Made by a program: the position numbers and the translations under genes. A stretch of DNA of 5,464 bases from JAPLDB01 sp964356415 (lineage in GTDB: Bacteria; Bacteroidota; Bacteroidia; AKYH767-A; 2013-40CM-41-45), in contig CAYHHK010000195.1 in assembly GCA_964356415.1 (NCBI GenBank), positions 1 through 5,464 on the forward strand. Reading direction: 5' to 3'. Every line of letters begins with the position of its first letter. Within the stretch, counting starts at the first letter, position 1. This document shows positions 1-5,130 of this stretch, piece by piece. The notes under the pieces are model-generated. The model was not told the DNA's origin and did not search any database. It worked only from the letters and a program-made list of their open reading frames with translations.

Positions 1-70
1 TATGAATTCGTACTTAGTACATTCGTATGAATTCGTACTTAGTACATTCGTATATATTAGTACTTAGTAC
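1..70. repeat. Tandem 25-bp palindrome-containing repeats downstream of the last operon gene
   Basis: Two identical 25-bp units occupy 1-25 and 26-50. A third, diverged copy fills 51-70, with 3 mismatches over 20 aligned bases. Each unit contains the inverted repeat GTACTTAGTAC (5-bp arms around one base), and the first two also contain GAATTC. The third copy ends at the first base of the TAG stop codon (70-72) of the 129-residue gene. The array touches the window edge and may be longer. Its position downstream of an operon fits a terminator-like or mRNA-end element, or a dispersed intergenic repeat; this is inference, and there is no U-run. Confidence 0.85.
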
Positions 71-459
71 TATTCTACAATCACCTTCACCATGCCCGTG
101 CAAAGCAGCTTGTCTTCCGCTGTATAGGAATAAACGGTAAAATCCCCGCCTTTGTAAAAAATGAGTTGCTTGGAAAACCAGATCCAGTCATTCTCAACAT
201 CCACGTCAACAGAAGCATCCCAGGTTTCTTTGCCGTTCTCGTCGACTTTAAAAATATCAATTTTGACAAGCTTTGTATTGACTGCTTTGTCAAGAATAGC
301 AAGCAACTGAAAAGAGCCGCCGCTTTTTACGATCCTGAAAATATGACTGGGGTTTTCAGGTTTGCCATCCTGCGTAACTTTTTCGCAAAAGGTCATGGAC
401 TGGGAAAAAGAAAAATGGCCAAGGAATATAAATAATGAGAACAGAATTATTTTTTTCAT
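70..459 (-). CDS. Small secreted protein of unknown function
   Basis: A 129-residue protein that I do not recognise. Residues 1-20 form a signal peptide: KK, then a hydrophobic stretch IILFSLFIFLGHF, then FSFSQ. The predicted cut is near Q20/S21, so the product should reach the periplasm or beyond. The mature part is about 108 residues and looks like an all-beta small domain, with alternating hydrophobic stretches such as FRIVKSGGSFQLLAIL and GGDFTVYSY. It has exactly two cysteines, C25 and C120, near the two ends of the mature chain, which could form a disulfide closing the fold (inference). The start lies only 3 nt after the TonB receptor stop, so translation is very likely coupled to the receptor gene. 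A surface or periplasmic accessory to that receptor is a reasonable guess from context only. No lipoprotein cysteine follows the signal peptide. Confidence 0.8.
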   Translation of the reverse strand: MKKIILFSLFIFLGHFSFSQSMTFCEKVTQDGKPENPSHIFRIVKSGGSFQLLAILDKAVNTKLVKIDIFKVDENGKETWDASVDVDVENDWIWFSKQLIFYKGGDFTVYSYTAEDKLLCTGMVKVIVE

Positions 460-462
460 TTT

Positions 463-3057
463 TCAGAATTTGAAATTAAGACGAACATTCAATTGCCTTC
501 CTGTAAGGTAATTCGGAACAGCGTAGCGCCTGTCGTTCGACACATCCGTGATCCAAAGATAGGATGAGACATTGTTTACCTGCAAAAGATTAAACACTTC
601 TAAAGTGATCCAGATCGCTTCGAATTTTCTTAGCAATTTTATTTTTGGCGGCCTCTTTACATCTTCCCCGATAATTTGCTTGGAGAAGCCGATGTCAACC
701 CTTCTATAAGTTGGGGAACGCAATACATCTTTATACCGGTCTGGCCCCGGAGGACCAAACGGAAGCTTTGATCCGAATAACAGGCTGAGCTGCATTTTAT
801 AGGTAGGCCACTTCGGAAAATAGTCCTGGAAGAACAATCCGAAGTTGATCAGCTGGTCGGTAGGGCGAGGGATCTCTCCCGGTTCAACCCGTACACTGTC
901 GGTTGCCACCTGGTCATATGTGTAGCCGGAAATGATCTCATCGCCTTCTGCATTGTATCGTTTGTAATAAAAGTCATCACTCAGGTCTTCTTTTGTCTGG
1001 AGGAATGAAAGTGATGCCCATGATTCCACTCCCGGAACAAAATCTCCGAACAAACGGAAATCAATTCCACGGGCATATCCTTTAGAATTATTTTTTGAAA
1101 GATAGCGGATGCGCAGGTTGTCAATTTTATAAGGGATCAGCTCATCCAGCAATTTGTAAAATATTTCAGACGTTAGTTTGAATTCCCTTCCCAGCGCAAG
1201 GAAATAGTAATCTGTCCCAAGTAAGAAATGAATGGATTGCTGTGCTTTCAGATCGGTGTGGACGTTGCCCTGCATGTCGCGCAGTTCGCGGTAAAAAGGC
1301 GGCTGGTAATAATATCCGGCAGAGAATTTCACGCTGAACTGTTTCCAATTTTTTGCTTTATAAGTGAGCGACAAACGCGGACTGATGACAAGCTGATCAT
1401 TCAGGTCCCAGTAGTTGGCACGTACGCCTGTTGTGAGCACCAGTTTTCCTGTGTCAGCCATCTGCCAGGTATTCTGAATATAACCCATGAGGCGGTTGCT
1501 GCTGAGGTTATTCTTTGTGTTTACTACATCGTTCAGCAGGATCTGCGGGTTCACCGGATCGCGGTAAGATGGAATTGAAAATCCTGCAGAGTCGAGGTAG
1601 TACCATTCATTTAGTTTGTCCTCTATCTCTTCATGCTGTGCTTTTACACCCCACTGGACGAGAATTTTATTTCCAACCCATTCGCCCTTGTGCTCTCCGT
1701 TGTAAACAGTTGCCTTTAGTCTGTTGCGTGCATGATTCAGAAACGACCCGACGCCGAGGTTGAACAACACATTTCCGAATTCTTCTTTGCCAAGATCCGC
1801 TTCCAGCTGATCGAGAAAATATTGTCCCAGGATGTCAAAGTTTTCCTGCTCATCGGCATGATAGCCGGAAGCGATCAGCTTCAGTTTTAGTTTTTCTGAT
1901 GGTTTGTAGATGCCTGTAACAGCACCGGTATATGTTTCATAACGGTCTTCTTCCCGCCCTTCAAAATAAACAGTAAAACGTTTTGCATCTGTAATCGTAC
2001 CGAAATTTGTTTCGCGGCTTTGAGGAACAAGGTTGTAAATATTGCGTGCGTAGTTTCCAAGCACCTCAATGGAAAATTTTTTCGAAGCATCAAATGTTGT
2101 CAGCAACTGTGCATCAATAAAGTTTGGCTTGTATTCTCCCTTGGTTTCAAAAGTATTAAGGAGGTATGCATTGGATTTATAGCGTACACCTCCAATGGCT
2201 GTCCAGCGCTTGTCCTTGCTGATGCCTTCCAGTTCAAGGGCAGCACCCAGCAAACTTCCGTTTAATGAATATCCGAACTTTTTTGGCTTCCTGTATTTGA
2301 TATCGAGTACAGATGATAACTTGTCTCCGTAAACAGCATCAAATCCGCCTGCAGAAAAGTTGATAGTCTCTACCATGTCTGGATTGATGAAACTCAAACC
2401 TTCCTGCTGGCCGCTGCGAACCAGAAGGGGACGGTAGATCTCCACATCATTTACATAGACCAGGTTCTCGTCATAATTTCCGCCGCGCACACTGTATGTG
2501 GAACTCAATTCATTCGCACTGCTAACGCCCGGCAGTGTTTTGAGGATGTCTTCAACGCTCTGGTTCACTGTAGGAAGCACAGAGACTATTTTAGGATTGA
2601 TGCGGGTAATGTTTGATCCTTTGAGTGACTGGTCTTCAATGATTACTTCTCCAAGTTCCTTGATTTTCCCTGATAGTTTTTTATTGATCTCCAGTTTTTC
2701 ATTTTCCTTCACTGTGATGAATGCAGAATCGCGGCTAAGTCCTGTAAAAGAAAAAATGATCTTCAGCGATTGATCTGCCGGAACGGTCAGCGCGTATTTT
2801 CCATCTTCACCTGTTGTGGTCCCATAAGGTTTCCCGAAAACAGAAACGCCTACGCCAAACAATGGTTTGTTGAGAGAGTCTTTTACAGAGCCGAAAATTG
2901 TTCCCGTTTGAGCGACGATATTCGAGGCTAAAAAGGTAAAAAGATAAATTAATAAAAAAGTCTTAAACGGAAACTTCCTTTGCAGCACCCTGGTCCCTGA
3001 AGAGAGACTCCGCGCGTGGATTCCCTTTAGGGTTAGAGTGTGTGGTGGGATGAGCAT
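463..3057 (-). CDS. TonB-dependent outer membrane receptor with CarboxypepD_reg-like N-terminal domain
   Basis: An 864-residue outer membrane transporter, energised by TonB-ExbBD, that imports an unknown ligand. A hydrophobic signal segment (residues about 31-50, ending NIVAQ) is followed by a CarboxypepD_reg-like beta-sandwich (about 51-130), with the typical GSVKD, GEDGKYAL and VPAD stretches. A TonB-box-like ELGEVIIED lies at 134-142. The plug (about 150-257) carries SVRGGNYDEN, YVNDVEIY and GGFDAVYGDKLSSVLDIKYR. The rest, to 864, is a 22-strand-type barrel ending in F, as outer membrane proteins do. No SusD gene is adjacent, so this is not a classical SusCD glycan system. The first in-frame ATG after an upstream stop was taken as start, but it leaves a non-signal-like leader of about 25 residues. 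GTG at 2986-2988 would give a normal signal peptide and an 841-residue protein. The gene follows the upstream gene by 72 nt and precedes the next by 3 nt. Confidence 0.93.
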   Translation of the reverse strand: MLIPPHTLTLKGIHARSLSSGTRVLQRKFPFKTFLLIYLFTFLASNIVAQTGTIFGSVKDSLNKPLFGVGVSVFGKPYGTTTGEDGKYALTVPADQSLKIIFSFTGLSRDSAFITVKENEKLEINKKLSGKIKELGEVIIEDQSLKGSNITRINPKIVSVLPTVNQSVEDILKTLPGVSSANELSSTYSVRGGNYDENLVYVNDVEIYRPLLVRSGQQEGLSFINPDMVETINFSAGGFDAVYGDKLSSVLDIKYRKPKKFGYSLNGSLLGAALELEGISKDKRWTAIGGVRYKSNAYLLNTFETKGEYKPNFIDAQLLTTFDASKKFSIEVLGNYARNIYNLVPQSRETNFGTITDAKRFTVYFEGREEDRYETYTGAVTGIYKPSEKLKLKLIASGYHADEQENFDILGQYFLDQLEADLGKEEFGNVLFNLGVGSFLNHARNRLKATVYNGEHKGEWVGNKILVQWGVKAQHEEIEDKLNEWYYLDSAGFSIPSYRDPVNPQILLNDVVNTKNNLSSNRLMGYIQNTWQMADTGKLVLTTGVRANYWDLNDQLVISPRLSLTYKAKNWKQFSVKFSAGYYYQPPFYRELRDMQGNVHTDLKAQQSIHFLLGTDYYFLALGREFKLTSEIFYKLLDELIPYKIDNLRIRYLSKNNSKGYARGIDFRLFGDFVPGVESWASLSFLQTKEDLSDDFYYKRYNAEGDEIISGYTYDQVATDSVRVEPGEIPRPTDQLINFGLFFQDYFPKWPTYKMQLSLLFGSKLPFGPPGPDRYKDVLRSPTYRRVDIGFSKQIIGEDVKRPPKIKLLRKFEAIWITLEVFNLLQVNNVSSYLWITDVSNDRRYAVPNYLTGRQLNVRLNFKF
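2987..3033. repeat. GC-rich inverted-repeat-like segment at the receptor 5' end
   Basis: On the plus strand ACCCT (2987-2991) pairs with AGGGT (3029-3033). Inside lie TCCCT (2994-2998), the palindrome CGCGCG (3011-3016) and CCCTTTAGGG (3023-3032). The segment is more GC-rich than its AT-rich flanks. It resembles the imperfect palindromic intergenic repeats seen in many Bacteroidota genomes (from memory, not searched). It is translated as part of the receptor leader only if the ATG at 3057 is used. Confidence 0.35.
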
Positions 3058-3129
3058 ACAGATGAATATTCTTTCAGTTTAAAATTTTAGCGGATTTCCT
3101 TAATATAGAATGAGCTTCAAAATAGTCAT

Positions 3130-3816
3130 CTACTTCTCCCTCGCTGGTTTCTCTGTATTTTTCTTTTTGAAATCGCCATTCTGCCACGCCTCAACAAATC
3201 GGGCCCAGGCAATCGGATTCAGCCAGTTTGAAGTTGGCACCTGTCCTGCATAGTACAACCTGCTTTGCTGAACGGCCATTGCACTCCTAAAATTCATACT
3301 TCCGTCCATCACCATGGTTGCTGCCAGATAATTCAGCTCATTTTTATTCAGGTTGCGTTGCGCCCGTGTCAGGTCATCATTCGGAACATGAAGGTTGATG
3401 AATGCTTCTTTGAATTGCTCTTTCGTTGGCCATGGGAATACGGTTACTTCAGGCAGGCGAATGGTATCGGTTTTTAAGATCTGGATCAGCGAACACCTGT
3501 AATCGGTAATTGTATCGGGTACAATAAACATTGCACGCCTGAAACCGATCGCGCTGAATTCAATGGTATCATTCATTCTTGCTACGAATGAAAAGAAACC
3601 ATAAACGTCGCTTACTGTCCCATGGTAACTGTTGCGCACCATGATACTTGTAAACGGAATAGGAGCGAGTGAATCTCCGGTCACAACAACACCGCTGAAC
3701 TGAACCAGATTTTTGTCACGCTCGGTTTGTGCAAACAGTTGTATGGTGCAAAAAAGGAAAATGATAGAAAGGCCAAATACGATTAAACTTCGTTGGCTAA
3801 GGGTTAATTTTTTCAT
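3130..3816 (-). CDS. Secreted carboxypeptidase-like regulatory domain protein
   Basis: A 228-residue protein with a clear signal peptide: MKKLTLSQR, a hydrophobic core to about residue 27, then the typical Bacteroidota end LFAQ at 30. Residues about 38-118 match the CarboxypepD_reg-like beta-sandwich: FSGVVVTGDSLAPIPFTSIMV, the turn GTVSDVYGFFSF, then DTIEFSAIGFRR. A short motif typical of this family follows, VFPWPTKEQFKEAFINL (about 126-142), and then a basic, probably disordered tail. There is no membrane anchor or barrel, so the product is periplasmic or exported. The family is common in Bacteroidota but its biochemical role is unknown; similar domains in receptors bind or gate at the periplasmic face. 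It heads a likely operon with the TonB receptor, whose N-terminal domain belongs to the same fold family. The start is supported by a promoter-like motif 5 nt upstream. Confidence 0.88.
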   Translation of the reverse strand: MKKLTLSQRSLIVFGLSIIFLFCTIQLFAQTERDKNLVQFSGVVVTGDSLAPIPFTSIMVRNSYHGTVSDVYGFFSFVARMNDTIEFSAIGFRRAMFIVPDTITDYRCSLIQILKTDTIRLPEVTVFPWPTKEQFKEAFINLHVPNDDLTRAQRNLNKNELNYLAATMVMDGSMNFRSAMAVQQSRLYYAGQVPTSNWLNPIAWARFVEAWQNGDFKKKNTEKPAREK

Positions 3817-3821
3817 TACGG

Positions 3822-3829
3822 CAAAGGTA
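3822..3829 (-). promoter_or_regulatory. Bacteroidota -7 element TACCTTTG, possible leaderless start
   Basis: Read on the minus strand, TACCTTTG is a perfect match to the Bacteroidota sigma-A -7 consensus TAnnTTTG. It ends 5 nt before the ATG at 3816, so a start site at the usual distance would fall on or within a base or two of the ATG. No convincing TTG/TTTG -33 element lies at the expected spacing, which lowers confidence. Confidence 0.6.
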
Positions 3830-3975
3830 GAATTAGATTTCAGAAAATTATGCCATTACTCAGTATAAAATGATCCAAAATTTATAGGTTCATATTGGTA
3901 GTAAAGTTGTTGATGTTCAAATGCCTGTATTCGCAATTGATCAATATAGATACTCTATCGGTTTTAGCGGTTGAT

Positions 3976-3983
3976 GGGGGGGG
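3976..3983. repeat. G8 homopolymer run
   Basis: Eight consecutive G residues on the plus strand lie in the non-coding stretch between the CarboxypepD_reg gene and the toxin gene. The only ORF it touches (ATG at 3974) stops after four further codons, so no phase-variable gene is visible. The rest of 3830-4026 shows no gene or recognisable relic. Confidence 0.8.
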
Positions 3984-4025
3984 AAGAGTAAACGCGAAAA
4001 GGGCGAGGATATTTGGAAGGATTGA

Positions 4026-4057
4026 ATCAATTAACAACTAATTTCTTAGTAATTGAT
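4026..4057. repeat. Imperfect hairpin over the end of the T9SS relic
   Basis: ATCAATTA (4026-4033) pairs with TAATTGAT (4050-4057), and ACTAA (4038-4041 with the preceding A) can pair with TTAGT (4046-4050) around a TTTC loop. It is AT-rich and has no following U-run on the minus strand. It could be a weak terminator for the vapBC transcript, or a chance outcome of the coding sequence. Confidence 0.3.
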
Positions 4058-4104
4058 CCATTAGTAGTGTTCAGTTTTACGTGATAAGCTCCGCTTCTGA
4101 TATA
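4027..4104 (-). pseudogene. Relic of a T9SS type A C-terminal sorting domain
   Basis: The minus-strand frame ending in TGA at 4027-4029 reads YIRSGAYHVKLNTTNG followed by SITKKLVVN. This is the canonical end of the Por_Secre_tail family (G-x-Y-x-V-K, then NG, then KKLVV at the C-terminus), which directs proteins to the outer membrane type IX translocon. Only about 25 residues remain in this frame, preceded by TGA at 4105-4107. In the neighbouring frame DIS (4098-4106) matches the DIS/DVS that normally comes before SGxY, suggesting a frameshift in the ancestral gene. No start codon and no passenger domain remain. The vapC stop is 26 bp away, so the relic is the leftover tail of a lost secreted protein, perhaps removed when the toxin-antitoxin pair arrived (inference). 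Confidence 0.75.
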
Positions 4105-4130
4105 TCACAAGTTGGGTTCAATCCAGGTTT

Positions 4131-4502
4131 TTAGGGAACTATGAACAAAACATCATTTGTTTCCTGGGCAATCTTCTTGAAAACGGAATCCCCTGTTATC
4201 AATGAAATACCATTTACCTGTGCGGTGGCTAAAATAATGCTATCTGCGAGTTTCAATTTATAGTCCAGGGAATTGGAAATTGCTTTAACCTTAATGTTAC
4301 TATTCATTTCAACAATCATACACTCGCTGAGAAGTGATTGAACTGCTTTCATTTCTAAAGTGGTTAGTCCCGGTTTCATTTGAAGCTCCATTTCACTGAT
4401 AAAGGATATAAACCAGTTCTTTTCCTCGAGAATTTCTTTTACAGAAGTATTTCCCAGGAGGATGTAAATAAGGATATTGGTATCGAGTAAAATATTATTC
4501 AT
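4131..4502 (-). CDS. vapC: PIN-domain ribonuclease toxin, VapC type
   Basis: A 123-residue single-domain protein of normal VapC length. The PIN acidic metal-binding residues are all in place: D7 in LLDTNILIY, E39 in ISFISEMEL, D87 in LKLADSIILATA and D105 in LITGDSVF. In this family they bind Mg2+/Mn2+ and cleave RNA, classically tRNA or rRNA, to arrest growth; the target of this protein cannot be read from sequence. It is cytoplasmic, with no signal peptide. Its ATG overlaps the last 8 nt of the antitoxin gene (ATGAATAA), so translation is coupled and the antitoxin is made first. The frame is intact and the toxin appears functional. A decayed T9SS tail lies directly downstream. Confidence 0.92.
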   Translation of the reverse strand: MNNILLDTNILIYILLGNTSVKEILEEKNWFISFISEMELQMKPGLTTLEMKAVQSLLSECMIVEMNSNIKVKAISNSLDYKLKLADSIILATAQVNGISLITGDSVFKKIAQETNDVLFIVP

Positions 4503-4665
4503 CCCTTAAGCTTCGTTGAAAATTGACAGGGTCAACATTCCATTCAACTTTGCCAAAGAATTTATTCCAGGCATGTTTGTTTTTCCCGGACTTAGATGCA
4601 AGCAAAACTTCATCCACCTGCTCTCGAAGTGTTTTTGATGATTTTTTTTTTAGTACCAGTACCAT
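4495..4665 (-). CDS. vapB: Small antitoxin partner of the PIN toxin
   Basis: A 56-residue protein, MVLVLKKKSSKTLREQ through FQRSLRDE. It has a basic N-terminal half and an acidic/aromatic C-terminal tail (KVEWNVDPVNF, then QRSLRDE). Tails of this G-x-x-x-W/F-x-x-DP-x-x-x-QR-x-x-RDE kind are common in Bacteroidota antitoxins paired with PIN toxins and are expected to lie in the toxin active-site groove (family knowledge and inference). The start is the first ATG after an in-frame TAA. The N-terminus is short for a DNA-binding antitoxin (usually 65-85 residues), so self-repression of the operon is uncertain. Codons 5-8 are encoded by a run of ten A residues (4642-4651), a possible slippage site. 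Its stop lies inside the toxin start region with an 8-nt overlap. Confidence 0.78.
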   Translation of the reverse strand: MVLVLKKKSSKTLREQVDEVLLASKSGKNKHAWNKFFGKVEWNVDPVNFQRSLRDE

Positions 4666-4682
4666 TCTTGGATTTTATTTTG

Positions 4683-4713
4683 CTAATATATGAAAAAGGA
4701 CTACATTAATCAA
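4683..4713 (-). promoter_or_regulatory. Probable vapBC promoter
   Basis: On the minus strand TTG (4711-4713) is followed after 20 nt by TATATTAG (4683-4690), one mismatch from TAnnTTTG. This spacing fits Bacteroidota sigma-A promoters. The predicted start site is near 4677, leaving a leader of about 12 nt before the antitoxin ATG at 4665. Confidence 0.5.
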
Positions 4714-4764
4714 GGGATGATATCGGGAAAAATAAACAGAGGTCTTAAATCAAGCAGTTGTTTC

Positions 4765-4783
4765 GAAACTCTGATAAAGTTTC
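4765..4783. repeat. Hairpin 1 of the intergenic pair (6-bp stem, 7-nt loop)
   Basis: GAAACT (4765-4770) and AGTTTC (4778-4783) form a perfect 6-bp stem around CTGATAA. It partly overlaps the palindrome GTTTCGAAAC (4760-4769), so two alternative pairings are possible. It sits 3 nt from the larger hairpin at 4787-4831. Confidence 0.6.
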
Positions 4784-4786
4784 AAT

Positions 4787-4831
4787 GCCGGGTTACTTCA
4801 GCTGGAATTGACCTGAAAATGATAACCCGGC
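4787..4831. repeat. Hairpin 2 of the intergenic pair (perfect 9-bp GC-rich arms)
   Basis: GCCGGGTTA (4787-4795) and TAACCCGGC (4823-4831) are perfect inverted repeats. Within them TTCAG (4797-4801) pairs with CTGAA (4813-4817), giving a two-part stem with a 5-nt bulge (AATGA) and an 11-nt loop. No U-run follows on either strand, so it is not a standard intrinsic terminator. The orientation of the GTT/AAC ends is opposite to an integron attC site. The intergenic stretch 4691-4881 holds this pair, the vapBC promoter and the small palindrome ATCCATTGGAT (4843-4853), but no gene. Confidence 0.75.
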
Positions 4832-4881
4832 GGGTGCGCATAATCCATTGGATACGACCTTATAATCAATAGGTTCTGCTC

Positions 4882-5130
4882 TCACCTGACTACAATCTTT
4901 TTCTCTCTCAGTTTTTGAAGCAATATGTTCATGTCGCTGCCATTGGTAAGATAAGAATGCCTGCGTCGGATGATTTTGCCATGCCGCGCCCCCATTATTT
5001 CAATTGCGTCGCCTGAACGATCACTGGTCAGATTCACCGCAACAATATCATTTAGCTCATAAATCGTTGCGAATTTGTTTGATGGATTTTTTATGACCAG
5101 GTACTTCTCATAATGAATGATTTTATTCAT
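4882..5130 (-). CDS. Hypothetical 82-residue protein
   Basis: I do not recognise this protein. Starting at MNKIIHYEKYLVI, it is 82 residues, has no signal peptide or membrane segment, and ends in KKIVVR. The pattern of short hydrophobic strands (KYLVIK, FATIYEL, DIVAVNL, AIEIMG, KIIRRRHSYL) followed by a final helix (DMNILLQKLREKK) suggests a small beta-rich domain with a C-terminal helix, in the manner of PH-like folds; this is a guess. It is rich in R/K. An in-frame ATG at 5190 would add 20 residues, but those lie within the peptidase-derived sequence, and 5130 gives an 8-nt ATGAATAA overlap with the stop of that gene. It is preceded by the broken peptidase gene, so it may have lost a partner. 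Confidence 0.65.
   Translation of the reverse strand: MNKIIHYEKYLVIKNPSNKFATIYELNDIVAVNLTSDRSGDAIEIMGARHGKIIRRRHSYLTNGSDMNILLQKLREKKIVVR

Noticed and set aside
1..70. CRISPR array
   Set aside because: Units are directly adjacent without unique spacers, and no cas gene is present.
166..435. Plus-strand ORF of 89 residues opposite the small secreted protein gene
   Set aside because: It is antisense to a gene with a clear signal peptide and operon position and shows no protein features of its own.
1228..1763. Plus-strand ORFs opposite the receptor barrel
   Set aside because: Shadow frames of a strongly supported TonB receptor.
3058..3129. Terminator or promoter between the CarboxypepD_reg gene and the receptor
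   Set aside because: Only AT-rich sequence with the short palindrome AAAATTTT; no stem with a U-run and no good TAnnTTTG match.
4111..4126. tRNA T-arm-like GGGTTCAATCC
   Set aside because: The flanks do not pair as a T-stem and no acceptor, D or anticodon arms are nearby.
4787..4831. Integron attC site
   Set aside because: Arms read GGGTTA...TAACCC, the reverse of the attC AAC...GTT arrangement, and no integrase or cassette is present.
4690..4872. Plus-strand ORF of 60 residues (MKKDYINQG...)
   Set aside because: It begins inside the vapBC promoter region, spans the two hairpins and has no recognisable domain or neighbour on its strand.
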